Below the pieces are notes generated by a model, which saw only the letters and a program-made list of their open reading frames with translations, was not told the DNA's origin and did not search any database. A program made the translations under genes and the position numbers. Positions 51,181 to 63,960 of a stretch of DNA of 64,000 bases are shown here, in pieces (within the stretch, counting starts at the first letter, position 1; each line of letters begins with the position of its first letter). Where the stretch lies: positions 190,968,369-191,032,368 of the forward strand of contig CP136061.1 of the NCBI GenBank assembly GCA_032622095.1. The letters are read 5' to 3'. Origin of the DNA: Siphonodentalium dalli (Eukaryota; Mollusca; Scaphopoda; Gadilida; Siphonodentaliidae).

Positions 51181-51744
51181 TATCAAAATTGGACGAATAT
51201 TTATTCTCAAAATGTGTGAAAATACTCTGTCAAATATGTCGGCTTTATTGAAAAAAAAATGACCGATTTTTTCATCGGGTGCCTCAAGAAAACCACGCGG
51301 TGAGAAAAAAGTCCGCCTACGTGACAAATCCAACATACGGATTCCGAAAGTTTAGTTTTTACGCTAACCAAAAATGTAGGTCTCATAAATTCCCCGGGTC
51401 CAGGCGACACCTATGTCCATATTTGCCTGGCCTATATGGGGACCACCGAATCGATTTGAGTATAAATTCCATGTCTCAAAGGGTTAAAGGTATGCTACTC
51501 TACCCGATTAAGCACCCCTAAATTACTATTTCTTTGGCTTCGGGGGTAAACAATATGTGATTCGAGTCGAGGATCCCACCCTTCAAAGCTCAGAGTGATC
51601 AGATATCGATTTTTGAAATGTGTTAATTTTTGGAGATGTCCAAAATAACTTGTTGTATCTATCTTGTATATATGTGTAAATAAAGCCGACATTTTTGACA
51701 GAGTATTTTCACACATTTTGAGAATAAATATTCGTCCAATTTTG
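51181..51744. repeat. Long foldback with about 70-bp arms
   Basis: ATCAAAATTGGACGAATATTTATTCTCAAAATGTGTGAAAATACTCTGTCAAA (51181-51240) is mirrored at 51675-51744. The interior contains the dispersed CGAATCAAATAT/CCGAAGCCAAAGAAATAG repeat in inverted orientation. Confidence 0.85.
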
Positions 51745-51941
51745 CGGGTGTAAGATGGATAAATCTAAAATCTTATTGTTAATAATAACCACTTGATTAG
51801 AGTTATCCATCTTACACCATCTTGGGCTTTGGGGGTAAATTATGGGCAAAATTACGGACAAATTGCGGGTGTAAGATGGATAACTCTAAAATATTATTAA
51901 CAATAAGATGTTAGAGTTATCCATCTTACACCGGGAATTTG
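51741..51941. repeat. Two neighbouring GCGGGTGTAAGATGGATAA foldbacks
   Basis: 51741-51820 and 51860-51941, same family as 13315-13410. They are followed by a third hairpin near 51967-52035 (AAAACCAxACTCAGACTCTAAA...TTTAGAGTCTGAGTxTGGTTTT). Confidence 0.85.
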
Positions 51942-52059
51942 TCCGTAAATTTACCCCCAAAGCCAATCTGATTAAAACCAAACTCAGACTCTAAATATAT
52001 CTTTAGAGTCTGAGTATGGTTTTAATCAGACTGCCCCAAAGCCAAAGAAATAGTAATTT

Positions 52060-53640
52060 AGGAGCGTCTAATCGGATTGAGTACCTTTAAATAACAGGGT
52101 TGAATCGAAAAAAATTGGGCGAAAAGGGGGGGTCGACATTGCCATGCCGGAAGTAATAATAATATTTTTCTACTGCGCATGCCGTTGTCAAAACAACATG
52201 GCGGACAGAACATAATTTTGCTCGCATACTTCAAGAATATGTTGAATTTTTGTTTTCATTCTCTGATATCGCCAATCTAAATCTACGACAAGCACTGCAA
52301 CTTAAAATATGCGACCAGGAGCATATTCGTATCCTTAATATAGTTAGATCATAAAGTAGTAATTGATAAGATTTCGAGGTTACAAATTTGTACACATTCG
52401 AAAATTAAAATATGACATTTATTTTCCGCACATGCACACAGCACAGGCCTTCTAAACAGTGAGATCTTAAAGGGGTAATGTACACAGAGATAGGCAATTT
52501 TTTTTATTTACTCCCATTGACATAACTTTCAAGTTAGATTGTGTTCGTTTTATATGAGTTTCGTATAAACCTAATTTAGCAACGAAAATATTTATCTTGA
52601 CTTGGATTCGGATTTGGAAATAAAAATATTACGATTTCAAACTACGCGCCTAGTTGGTGGACCCAACTATTCAAACAGAGCTAGACGCTCTCGAATAGTT
52701 GGGCCTCCGTAGCTTTATTCACGACCTCCAAGTGCTTTTCCATTATTATGAATTTTTTTTCACACTTACAACATGAAAATACAAACATTGTATATAAATT
52801 ATGTTGAAGACTAATCTGTTCTGAGTGAGTATCAACAAGCTACCCGACGAAAAAAATAAAAATGTGACATTTGTAGTTGTTTTAAAAATACATGGTAGAC
52901 TGCTTGCCGAAAAACTATTTCGGGAAAAGATTAGACACTACCCCGCCTCATTTCAATCACCAAATTCACATATAACTAGATGGTTTTATCTGCTACCATT
53001 ATGATGTTAGATCAAGTGATAATGGCAGATTACGAAGGCATTGTGTACAATACCTGACTCTCGAAATATAATCCGAACTTTGAGATAAATCCGAGACTGT
53101 TAATTTGTCAACATTTAAAACTTGAACTGTAGTAAATTGACGGAACGGAACAGGCGGAACGAACTTACAACTACATAACCGGAAAGGAGATCAGATAATT
53201 ACGGGAACGATCGACCGTGTGAAAGCAACAGCAACAAATATTTTTTGAATTTTAAGTTTTAATAAACAATGGAGTTTGATTTCAAAGAAACAATGACCAA
53301 GGGCGTGGCGATATGTGCGGGGACACAATATAAAGTGTAAGCCAAGGCCGTGGCCGGCTACAAATAAAATGTTTGGACCGTTGTTTCTCAATGGATATTA
53401 ATGAAATTTGGTATATATGTCCGGGCTGAGGCATGGAATACATTAACGTTTGAATTGTTTTTAAATTCACAAATTTGTCGATTTTCTTCAACTTTTTCGT
53501 TCTGGAACACACATTAATATTCAAATAGTGGTCTCTGTATCAAACGCCCAAGTTCCGACCACGTCGCCATCGCTGTGCGTATATAAGATTTACGTGCCAA
53601 TAACGTTGACAAAGCATTGGCGACAATGTGGAGTCGAAAC
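52060..53640. other. No gene seen
   Basis: 52470 AAAGGGGTAATGTACAC resembles a MITE end of the AGGGGTACTG family. ACCCAACTATTCAAACAGAGCTAGACGCTCTCG (52660-52695) recurs inverted at 60305-60345. Nothing coding is recognised. Confidence 0.45.
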
Positions 53641-53644
53641 CGAG

Positions 53645-54722
53645 TAGAGATGGGCGGTTTTTATTTTTTACGTTCCGTTTCGGTTTTTCTGGGAGAAAAA
53701 ACATCGGTTTTCGTTCGGTTTTCGTTTTTTTTTTTACTAGATAGTGAAATTATACTGAAATGAATATACTTTCAAAGTAACCGCAATTAGAGTCAATAAT
53801 GTCCCAATAACGTTGAATATTTGAGGAAGGAAATGCGATCACAGGTAAACAACGGGACAAAATGCCGATGCAAACTGAATCCAACACGATAAGATGATAC
53901 AATTCGGTATTTAAAAAAATAAACACCCCCATCTTCACTGTTTATCCCTTTCTGATATGTTTAAAAAATATTTATCATATTATATGCATTAGCGTCTGAG
54001 AATTCAACCACAAACAGCAGCAAATTCACAAACAGTGGGCGTCCTTGACCTGACTATGTAACAATTCTTGACACCTGTATGATTGACCGACATTCAATGA
54101 CTGCCGTGTGATCGCTTTGATGTCTGTGATGTTACAAGCTGCACATGGCTGCAAACTTCTACCAGATTACGTCACATCGGAATGTCCAGACGATCAAAGT
54201 GTTCATACCATTTACTTGATTAAGTTTTCGAGTTAGCAGACGCTTCCATTTTTTTGGTTGGCGATTATCGCCTTATTTGGACTATAGTGTACGTTCGGCA
54301 TTCATATAGTTAGCCGGACTCTGGTTTAAGCTACGTTTTTATGACATATTAAGCAGCGACATTTTTTGTAGTCGTCTCCAGTTAGACGCGTAAAATAACT
54401 CCAAACAGGGCTTTTTGTTGAACCATGTTCGTTATTTTGTTCGGCCATATGTTTTGAAAAAGAACAAAAACAGTCGCCTACGATATTATAACAACACATA
54501 TCTGAGACGAAATGGACACATTCCGATATAATATTGATCAGTGAGGCCGATAACAATATAAACTAATGAGTACCCGGGGAGGTATAATAAGTTGATTTAA
54601 GTGAAAAATAAACATATAAAAAAAACCGTAATGTCGGTTTGAGCAGAATCGCGTCGGTCGGTTTTCGGTTTATTGTTAAAAAACGAAACCGAGTTGTTTT
54701 CTCGGTTAACTGCCCATCACTA
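53645..54722. mobile_element. hAT-like element, TIR TAGAGATGGGC/GCCCATCACTA, no matching target duplication
   Basis: The left end TAGAGATGGGCGGTT is the same as that of the element at 55425; the right end is CTGCCCATCACTA. Subterminal sequence is rich in TTTTCGGTTTCGGTT on both sides. Flanking octamers (AAACCGAG and TCTAAATA) do not match, so one end is rearranged or differs from my choice. The inside carries a BED-finger start on the minus strand. Confidence 0.65.
54326..54442 (-). pseudogene. BED-finger first exon of a hAT transposase
   Basis: Start MAEQNNEHGSTKSPVWSYF, then CRCLIC (C-x2-C). It aligns with the frame at 55544-55663 of the sister element, including MAE, SP-x-W-x-YF and the Cys pair. 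After HKNVA an intron donor-like GTAGCT follows and the catalytic part is missing. An upstream in-frame extension (to 54556) is ignored because the sister copy starts at MAE. Confidence 0.6.
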
Positions 54723-55416
54723 TCTAAATATTATAGTCTTAGAGTTGTCAATTAGTTAAAGCCGACATTACATACGCCGATAAGTCACCGTATAGCTACC
54801 TTATATTACAATTTGACAACAGTTGGTAAGTTAGGGTGTCAATTTGGAAAATTCTTACTCAATTAGGATGTAAAAATTTTGGTCTTCACGAAAGAGGTTG
54901 GAATAATAATTTGGACACTTAATAAGGCACTTTAGCCACGCCCTTGAAAAAAATGGATTTGATGATATTATGATGATGTCATGGCGATGATGATTTTAAT
55001 AATTATAATATGTTGATGACGATGGTGATTATGAAATGGTTACATGCATATATACATATATAATCAATAAGTTTATTTCTCATGTTTAAAAAATATTTGA
55101 ATCGAAAATAAACTCGAAACATTTTGGTCTTCACGAAAGAGGTTGGAATAATAATTTGGACACTTAATAAGACACATGTTATTAAGTGTCCAAATTATTA
55201 TTCCAAATAATAAACATGTTATAGCCGGAATCCAATTATGTTCGTTCCGTTTCCGATTCCTAATTCACTGTTTTGACTGATTTTTGCAAATACAAAATGG
55301 CTGAAAGTTCGAGGCGATAAAAATATGCTCTCGCTTTATGCGAAGAATGACACGACTAACATCTTAAACATGCATTGACACCAAACTACAAGTGTACTAG
55401 AAGCTCTTATCTTGAA
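54723..55416. other. No gene seen; partial direct and inverted repeats
   Basis: TTTTGGTCTTCACGAAAGAGGTTGGAATAATAATTTGGACACTTAATAA occurs at about 54872-54925 and 55120-55170. It is followed by an inverse of its end (TTATTAAGTGTCCAAATTATTATTCCAA, 55178-55206). Confidence 0.6.
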
Positions 55417-55424
55417 GTATGTGG

Positions 55425-56543
55425 TAGAGATGGGCGGTTAACCGTGGAATCAGTTCGGTTTCGGTTGTCGGAAAAAACCGGAAATGACAACCGTGGTAAG
55501 TTGGGAAAACCCGTACTTTCGGTTGTCACAACTTCCTGTAATCATGGCAGAACACGACGAACAAACGAGTCAAACGAGTCCTATGTGGAAATATTTTTCA
55601 AAGAAACATAAGAAATCTAAGTGCGCCGCCTGTAATATATGCAGAAAGGAGTTCGCTTGGTGAAATCGCGGGACGTATTAATTACGTTGCTTTCGTGTAC
55701 ACCTATTTTCGCCGTAGTAAACACAACACAACTTCACAAGTCAGTGTATTTCTCATGTTATTTTAATCATTAAGGCCGTACAAATACTCTGAAAGGTGAA
55801 TTTGATAACGAGGATACGATATCAAAAGGTATCAGTGATTGTTACCCGCATTCCCTATTAGTTTTTATCACTGTTTGGATGTTAAATCGTCAAATATATT
55901 TGTGCGCCGTTGATTAAAAATGTTATGCCGGAATCGGAGCCGGAATGAATTATACCGTTTGTCGGTAAACTGTTGAGAAATAGCACTCATTCAGGTGACT
56001 TGTATTGAATGCATGTATACTGTATAGTGTGTACAATATTATGTTCCCTAAATATGGTAATAGGCATATAGCCAGATAATGTGATTGAGAGATTCTAGTC
56101 ATGTTTTATTTTCATTTTGTTTATTTCAAATTTTATTTTTCAAATCATAACTATACACATATATCTAGTCACACACATTAGTTTTATGCCAATATAAATG
56201 ATCATTATATTATTTCACACTTATGATCATATGATGCTGAATGGCAGTCATACACAATACACAGACTCACTTGCATTCTAGCACTGCCACTCGACATGGA
56301 CATTAACAATATACATGTAATAGTAACAATATGATACATAATTTAATATTATAAAAGGACATGTACCTCACAAGTTATGGTGATACAATTGGTGTGTTTT
56401 CTTTGTAATATGATGAAGCATAATTAGATTTTGTTCACATTAGTAATTTTTATTAATAAAAACCGAAACCGAAACCGAGACTCAACTCTTTTTCCACAAC
56501 CGAAACCGAAACCGAGGTAAATTTTCACAACCGCCCATCTCTA
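55425..56543. mobile_element. hAT-family element, 1119 bp, exact 8-bp target duplication
   Basis: TIR TAGAGATGGGCGGTT and AACCGCCCATCTCTA, flanked by GTATGTGG at 55417-55424 and 56544-56551. GGTTTCGGTT motifs are near both ends. Only the BED-finger exon remains inside; the rest is AT-rich and non-coding. Confidence 0.93.
55544..55663 (+). pseudogene. BED-finger first exon of a hAT transposase
   Basis: 39 codons, MAEHDEQTSQTSPMWKYFSK, then CAACNIC (Cys pairs) and KEFAW, ending at TGA 55661-55663. The bases TTGGTGAAAT at the end fit a splice donor, so this is probably exon 1 followed by an intron, with the rest deleted. Sister of 54326-54442. Confidence 0.6.
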
Positions 56544-56551
56544 GTATGTGG

Positions 56552-57800
56552 CAGTTTTGGCTGTTAAATAATATTTTTTAGGTTGTGTTATCGCTTGTGA
56601 AAAGTCGAGTAAATGTCCATACCATGATTGGAGACGGAGTACTGCTTACAGTAATATACCTGTCTGACTTTTATGGAGCTATGCTCTGATAATAAAAGTC
56701 AGATTTGCGGACTAACTACGCGCCATGTTTTTGACCTTCACCGGAGAAGACGCAGGTTGCAGGATGAACCGGAAGTTCAATTGATGCCTGCAATCTCTTC
56801 CATCGAACAATCTCACCCCCAATAAAAATACTTGACGCTTTATGAATCTTGTTTCTTTTTTTTCCAAATTGGTTATAGCTGGACTTCCTTTTGCATGTAA
56901 GTTTTTTTTTGTGACATGTTTTGTTCGCAACTCAATAATGATCGTCGTAAACGGCCGTCGATAAAATACACCCAACATGTGAGATTTCAAGAACGGTAAC
57001 TCGTAATGGCATAATTCGCCATTTTATGACTCCAGCCATAAATTCATTTATATTAAATAATTCAATTTGACTTTTATGATAGCCTATTAACCGGAACGTT
57101 TTCAGTAGACATCGTCGACTCAAATACGTTATTTTAAATTTTAAATATAATATTGATATTAGATCGCAATTGTTACCGGGAATTTATTGAAATTGGCGTA
57201 CAGCACCCCTTTAATAAATATAAATTTAATGCATCTATTCTCTATCACTCGGTATAAGAAGGAGAAGGTTTGAATCAAAAAGTTTGCAAATTTACAAAGA
57301 TGGACCAAAAACTTTTCAAATATTACATTTTACCACTATATATCTGTATCTGTATGTTGGTCGGTGTTGGAGCCTTGATTTGGCTGTAGGTTCACCGTTG
57401 GACGACTTAAGCTGGTAATGTTGTTGTTGATGTTAAATCACATGCGCTGTCCGTGTCCTCCAGGTGGTTCCATACAATGATTGTTTTGACAAAGAATGAG
57501 TTTTTATACTGAGCCGTGTTTGTCCTTATTGTTTCATATGAGGAAAGTGAGTTGATACACTCATGTGACTCAATAATGTTGGTTGTCTCGAATCCTGGGA
57601 ATTTTTAAGCAGTGATTTTCCTTTTGTCCTTGCTTCTTGGTGTTAGTAAGTCATGTGTATTGATAGCCGGAACCGACCCCTCTGCTATCTTGCTAAACAG
57701 TGACATCCTTTTTACTTCTATTCTTATCTTCATTGGTGTTAAGGCCACGGTTTTTAGCTCAACTTTACTTTGTAAAGTTTGAGCTATTGCCATGGCTTTG
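56552..57800. other. No gene seen; MITE fragment
   Basis: 56995-57210 is the right half of the AGGGGTACTG MITE, ending TGGCGTACAGCACCCCT-TTAA. Remaining frames are unconvincing. Confidence 0.5.
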
Positions 57801-59480
57801 TCGTCCGTGTGTGCGTGTGTACGTAAGGCGTCAACAATGCAGTCTACAGGTCGTACCTTTGGTCGGATCATTATGAAATTTGTCATAGCTGTTGACATCA
57901 ACATTTAGACCTGAATGATTAATTTTGGGGTCATTCGGTAAAAAAACATGGCCGCCAGTGCCAGTGGCCATCTTGCATTTCAAAATTCAATCCATTAGCA
58001 CGGGCTACAGGGCGTACTATTTGTCTGATCGTCATGAAATTTGTCATGGATGTTAATATTGACATGTAGATGGGAACGAGTAATTTTGGGGTCATTTGGC
58101 CCAAAAACATGGCCGCCAGCAGCCATCTTGGATTTTACTCTTTGTATGACTAAATTCTTTAGCACGGGCTACAGGTCGGACTTTTAGTCTGATCATCATA
58201 AAATTTGTCATGAATGTTGATAATAACATGTAGATGGGAACGAGTCATTTTGGGGTCATTCGGCCAAAAAACATGGCCGCCAGCAGGCATCTTTGATTTC
58301 ACTCTTTGTATGACTAAATCCTTTAGCACGGGCTACAGGTTGTACCTTTAGTCCGATCATCATAAAATTTGTCATGGCTGTTGAAATTGGAATGTAGATG
58401 GGAACAGGTCATTTTGGGGTCATTCGGACAAAAAACATGGCCGCCAGTGGCCATCTTGGATTTCAAAATTCAATCCATTAGCACGGGCCACAGGTCGTAC
58501 TGTTCGGCTGATCATCATGAAATTTGTCATGGATGTTAATATTGACATGTAGATGGGAACGAGTAATTTTGGGGTCATTCGGCCAAAAAACATGGCGGCC
58601 AGCAGCCATCTTGGATTTTACTCTTTGTATGACTAAATTCTTTAGCACGGGCTACAGGTCGTACCTTTAGTCTGATCATCATAAAATTTGTCATGAATGT
58701 TAATAATGAAATGTAGATGGGAACGAGTCATTTTGGGGTCATTTGGCCCAAAAACATGGCCGCCAGCAGCCATCTTGGATTTTACTCTTTGTATGACTAA
58801 ATCATTTAGCACGGGCTACAGGTCGTACCTTTAGTCTGATCATCATAAAATTTGTCATGAATGTTAATAATGAGATGTAGATGGGAACGAGTCATTTTGG
58901 GGTCATTCGGTCAAAAAACATGGCCACCAGCAGCCATCTTGGATTTTACTCTTTGTATGACTAAATCCTTTAGCACGGGCTACAGGTCGTACCTTTAGTC
59001 TGATCATCATAAAATTTGTCATGGCTGTTGAAATTGGAATGTAAATGGGAACGAGTCATTTTGGGGTCATTTGGACAAAAAACATGGCCGCCAGTGGCCA
59101 TCTTGGATTTCAAAATTTAATCCATTAGCACGGGCCACAGGTCGTACTGTTCGTCTGATCATCATGAAATTTGTCATGGATGTTAATATTAACATGTAAA
59201 TGGTAACGAGTAATTTTGGGGTCATTTGGCCAAAAAACATGGCCGCCAGCAGCCATTTTGGATTTTACTCTTTGTATGATTAAATTCTTTAGCACGGGCT
59301 ACAGGTCGTACCTTTAGTCTGATCGTCATAAAATTTGTCATGGATGTTAACGATGACATGTAGATGGGAACGATTCATTTTGGGGTCATTCGTCCGAAAA
59401 CATGGCCGCCAGCAGCCATCTTGGATTTTACTTTTCTCTTCATGTCCATAAACTAGTAATAGACATTCAACTTTCCACAT
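57800..59480. repeat. About 162-bp tandem satellite, 10 units
   Basis: Units begin with CATGGCCGCCAGCAGCCATCTTGG (near 57947, 58108, 58272, 58437, 58591, 58755, 58919, 59083, 59237 and 59400), continue GATTTTACTCTTTGTATGACTAAAT, TTTAGCACGGGCTACAGGTCGTACC and GATCATCATAAAATTTGTCATG. Variant units with TTTCAAAATTCAATCCATTAGCACGGGC alternate, a higher-order pattern. Degenerate relatives occur at 37915-38310 and 60400-60900. Confidence 0.95.
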
Positions 59481-61640
59481 TCCTAATCGCTCCATTGACT
59501 GTAATACATTAAATTATTCCCTTTCCAAGTTGAGCTACAGTGTCATTGACACTTTCATTTGATTTTGTGGTTTACGGATCCGTCGACCGAGTGGAAAACC
59601 CCCGACCTAAAAAAAAAATTGTAAAAAAAAAAATTATTTTATATTTTCCGCCGACCCACATATTTGGGTCCAAACGTACATATTTTTATTGAAAGATTGA
59701 CGATAGGAACGCCAAAAAGTGGCTCGAATATTGAATGAATAAATCGCTTATTGATTGTCAAAATTATATTTGTACAACCCCTTCCCCGGTGACAGCCCCC
59801 CATCCTTTCCAATTGTCGAATGAAAACAATCCGCGGAAATGTTCCGGTGCGTGTTTTTATATACCCGTTTATTTAATAGTGAGTTACCTCCCTTCCAAAC
59901 CCGGAAGTATTTCTGTAAATCCAAAATCGTTCGTCGTTGACATTTATACAAGCGGCAGCTTGTTTGTAAAAGAAATCAAGTGTAGAAATTAAATGTCCCA
60001 TTGATAAACCCAACATACAAACGTGTATGTATCCCTTCATTGTATTAAAACGAATTTGTGACATGTGTTTTGTGACTTTTGTCCCCAAAATAGCCAATTA
60101 TTTTTCACACTTTCTTCAGTGGATGTGTTTTCATGGTGGGGAGAAATTAAAGAACAAGCCCCTGTGGCATTGACATTAGATGGGAAAGAGTGGTTTTTGC
60201 CACACATTGCAACAAACATGGCCACCGGTGGCCATCCTGGAATATGCAGTTTAAAAACAGTCTGGGAGGCATTTAGTCCGTAAACCTGACTTTTATTATC
60301 AGAGCGAGAGCGTCTAGCTCTGTTTGATTAGTTGGGTCCACCAACTAGGAGGCATTTATCCATTCATCGTGAAACTTGTTGTATACCATTAATACATTTA
60401 AAATATGTAGATCTGAAAGAGTACTTGTGGACATTTCCATGGAAAAACATGGCTTTCGCCATCTTGGGTTTAGCATATCATTCTTTAGAACATGCATCCT
60501 CATCAAGTTAATATTAGCCTAACTTGACGAATGTGTACATTGAAATGTAGATGGGAAATAGTCATTATGGTCAAGCACATTTTCATTGACATGTAGGTAG
60601 GAACGAGTGATTTTGGCCACACCCTTTTAAAACATGGCCGCTGGTGGCCATCTTGGACTTTTCACTTAAATCCTTTAGCACGGGCTACAGCCCACATTTG
60701 TCATCCAATATTCATGACATTTGCTATGAACATTGACACATAGATGGGAACGAGTGATTTAAAAAAAAACATAGCCACCAGTGGCCATCTAGGATTTTGC
60801 ACTTAAATCCTTTAGCACGGACCACAGCCCACATTTTCATCCAATCTGTTTGAAATTTGCTGTGTACATTGACACGTAAATGGGAATGAGTTATTTTAGC
60901 CACTCCCATGACAGGGTATCACCTAGTCAAAATAGCATGAGAAAGTGAGACCAAACTTTGGTTTATACCGATATATACAATATGGGGTGTGGCAATCTAT
61001 TTAATAAGAAAGCCCCATTGTCACATCAGTCCTGCATATATTACTCTCAGTGTATCTGAAATAAGATAGTTAAGGGACTATTGAGCGGTCACCTTTTCTA
61101 AGGATACCTAAAAGTGATGGGTATAACTCACTTGAATCTTCGTCTTTAAAAAGGCGAGCTAAAATTGAGTTTACAAACCAAAAAAAAAACCAAAAAAATC
61201 CGTTTTTTATTTTTTATTTTTTATTTTTTTTCTTTCTACCCAAGTTGATTATGGCAGAAAAAATCTGTAAACCACAAAATAAAAAAAACGTGGCCTAACC
61301 AGGGTTCGCGCTGCCACTTGCCAAATTTGCCAATGGCAAAAATAATTCACATTTGGCAAAAAATATTGTCATTTGGCAAAAATGTTGGCAAGTCACTTTT
61401 GATTCATCAAGAATGTTTATTAATATTTGTCACTCAATACCACTCATTTCAGGAAACTCTTTCATTATTAATGGTGTTAGTGGTGATTTATAAGGTTATG
61501 AAAAGTTAACACCTCTATCAAGATGCAATTAACCGGATATCATTAGTATCGACAGGTGTAGGGATTGCTATAGTATGTCTTGTGGTGTTTACATAGCTAA
61601 TTCTCTTTGTTTCGATGTGCATTTCAGACGAAGAAAGCCT
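59481..61640. other. No gene seen; degenerate satellite copies
   Basis: 60400-60900 has four diverged units of the CATGGCCxCxxxTGGCCATCTTGGA satellite with TTTAGCACGGGCTACAGCCCACATTT. 61317-61395 repeats TTTGGCAAAAAT four times. A short motif (CTTTTATTATCAGAGC) is shared between 56667-56700 (inverted) and 60290. Confidence 0.5.
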
Positions 61641-61641
61641 T

Positions 61642-62600
61642 CTACAATTTCATTGTTATGTTGTTGGTGTATTGTTCTATGATAAACCCAAGTATAGAGG
61701 CAAAAAATATATGTGATATGATGCATACATCTAGCAGAGCTGTTTGGACGTCTCTGTCTTGAGCTTCGTCTTTGACTGTCATGAGTGTCATCTTCTCCCA
61801 GTTTATGTCTGGGCAGTTAAAGTCTCCCCCGATGATGTAGTTGTGGTCTCTTTTAACTGCCAGCTTCTTTATTGATTTATCGAGGCTCTTTATTGCATCA
61901 ATTTTCCTATGGGGCATATCAAAACTGGCAACGTAGATGTCTTTGTTACCTGTGAGTGATATTTTTGCCCATTCAATTTCACAGTCCGTGATGTATTCTG
62001 TTTGTTCTGTGATAATTATATTTTCATGACTTGCAATGAATACGCCGCCCCCGACTGATCCTCTATCATTCCTCAGTGCACGGTATGATGGTGGGAATAC
62101 TTCCGTTGATAGGATCGCATCTTGTGTTGGAGGTTGCCCAGGTGTTATTCCTTTAAGCCATGATTCAGTTCCTAGTATGATGTCGGGTTTGATGTAGTGA
62201 ACTGCTACTTCTAATTCTGCTTTGTTTTTTGGTAGACTTCTGCAGTTGACAATGAGTATTCTGAGGTTTTCCTTGTTCGGGGTGTCAAATGTTTTGTTGT
62301 TTGAGTCTCTCCTTAATGAGCTATATTCTACTGTGGCTGTTGGGCTGCTGGTATTGGTCGGGTCAAAAGTGGTGTTAATGCTATATATGGTTGAGTCCAA
62401 TAGGTTTAATGATTCAAATCTGTTAGATGTCTGCACCTCGTAACTGTGGAAGGTAAAGCTGTCCATATTTAGGCTATCGCATCTGTAACACTTCCATTCA
62501 AGGCTTTGATGTTGTTCGTATTCTTGGAAGTCGTTTGTATTCATGCTGATACAGCTTTTGTGGTTCCAGATTCCACATCCATCGCAGCAGATTTCTCTTC
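61642..62600 (-). pseudogene. LINE 5' part: PHD-type zinc finger and endonuclease
   Basis: The frame starts upstream of the ATG at 62542-62544 with EICCDGCGIWNHKSC and goes on to WKCYRCDS, a PHD-like Cys4-His-Cys3 finger. After a linker, the endonuclease shows ILIVNCRSLPKNKAELE, DIILGTESWL, DRGSVGGGVFIA and YIIGGDFNCPDINWE. PHD finger plus APE-type endonuclease is the layout of CR1/Jockey-like ORF2 in invertebrates. The frame continues to 61642, but homology ends around 61710 (ALLDVC); the RT is not in the window, so the copy is truncated or interrupted there. The endonuclease frame is intact over 250 codons, indicating a younger copy than the LINE at 40-44.8 kb. Confidence 0.85.
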
Positions 62601-62848
62601 AGAACATTGAGCTTACAATATATTTCACTGGATAAAAGCAAAATATATTTGGAGATAGTGAGCACCAAATATCACCGTCTCGATTGAGTTCAACCTTTCG
62701 TTCTGTTTCCGGTTCCTATCAGAGAAAAGTTTTATTACAAAAATGATGGCCGTCGTGGATTTTCTCGCTTCGATTGGCAATCTTTTAATATAATGAGCTA
62801 ATGTGTACAAGTTATCACTCATTGTGGTGAATATTCTTGTTTACAATG

Positions 62849-63004
62849 TTATTCACTTATTAAAGTTGAGAAACTATTCTCTTTGTCCCTAATTGTAAAC
62901 ACCCAGTAAATCGACACAGAGCGACTTGATCGCTGGAAGTTCATAAACACGAATCCGCTGTCCAAATTGTCGTAGGACGCCCTCTTCTCGAAATTATCTG
63001 TCAT
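62849..63004 (-). CDS. Candidate first exon of a host gene (weak)
   Basis: ATG at 63002-63004 opens a 52-codon frame, MTDNFEKRASYDNLDSGFVF, to a stop at 62849. It lies in a locally GC-rich block (62930-63150) unlike the flanks, opposite another ATG at 63154. It might be a first exon of a host gene with a donor inside it (for example TGG/GTGTTT), or chance. No domain recognised. Confidence 0.25.
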   Translation of the reverse strand: MTDNFEKRASYDNLDSGFVFMNFQRSSRSVSIYWVFTIRDKENSFSTLISE

Positions 63005-63153
63005 TTTGGATGGTATATTTCGCCCGTTATTTTGACTAAGATGGCTCCGATGTGGTCCACTACAGGAAGCGAAGAAATGTTGGGTCTCACTAAAGGAATA
63101 CCGGCGAAGGCCGTCGGTGACCGACGAAGTCCCGTAGACCTGTGTAACATAAA

Positions 63154-63184
63154 ATGAGTTCAACTGCGGCTAAACTAAAGCAGA
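63154..63184 (+). CDS. Candidate short first coding exon with strong donor (weak)
   Basis: ATG (63154) followed by MSSTAAKLKQ and a consensus splice donor A/GTGAGT at 63185-63190. Together with the divergent ATG at 63004 it suggests a bidirectional host promoter in the GC-richer block between them. The remaining exons would lie beyond the window. Evidence is only the start, donor and local composition. Confidence 0.3.
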
Positions 63185-63619
63185 GTGAGTATGTCGACGA
63201 CTGGATATTGGAAATCCAGCATAATTTTAATTATTTAAGCCGATAGTCTACGTCAGACTTCAACAGTCTTCGACGGACTTCTTTAGAGTGACCGTTCAAT
63301 TTACAATTCATTTTTCACCTGATTATATTGTGGTCCGGTGGAAATAGAACATGGCTAAAAACAAGTGACATTTGTTGAATAATAGACATGATACAGGTGA
63401 GATACATCGATTCTGCCAACGGCATACGTTTCTTCAAAAATAGAGGCACCAGTTGCTGTAAATACCCTGCAGTTTAATTGTAAATTGTATGATAAAATCG
63501 ACTTGAAAATATTTTCTCGATCGATATGACAAAATTTCGTCCAAAATTCTTTATGCATACCTGGTCCATTTATAGTAAGGTACATGTACATGTAAGTGGA
63601 CTAATTTCTTCAAAAATAT

Positions 63620-63960
63620 ATAATACTAGAAGGTGACCTGACTTCGTCCGGGCTTTGACCTTGAATTGTCTATTTTGAAGGCCAAGGTAAAGTGGGGTCA
63701 CGATTTGACCCGTCCAAAACACTGCCCGAACAAAAGTACCCGTCTAAATCCATCCGGTTTCACCCGATTTGACCTTGAATTGATCATTTTGAAGGTCAAG
63801 GTCAGGTCAGGGTCACGATTTGACCCGTCCAAAACACCCAGTGGACAAAAGTAACCCTATGTATAAAATTTCGTCGAAATACCATCAAAATTGGCGATTT
63901 GACCTTGAAATGACCCTATTTCAAGGTCAAGGTCACGTCACACAGGCAAATTAATATGCT
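63620..63960. repeat. About 110-bp tandem repeat of the TGACCTTGAAATGACC type, 3 units
   Basis: Units have GATTTGACCTTGAATTGxxCxTTTTGAAGGTCAAGGTxA, GGTCACGATTTGACCCGTCCAAAACAC and CAAAAGTACCC. This repeat type is widespread in marine invertebrates, especially molluscs. It covers the frame at 63666-63854, which is not a gene. Confidence 0.85.

Noticed and set aside
53645-56543. One single large hAT element spanning both relics
   Set aside because: 55425-56543 has its own TIRs and exact 8-bp duplication, and BED exons occur in opposite orientation in the two relics, so they are two insertions.
57605-59495. Minus-strand frames at 57605-57904 and 59289-59495
   Set aside because: They lie in the 162-bp satellite and its flank, with no protein-like conservation.
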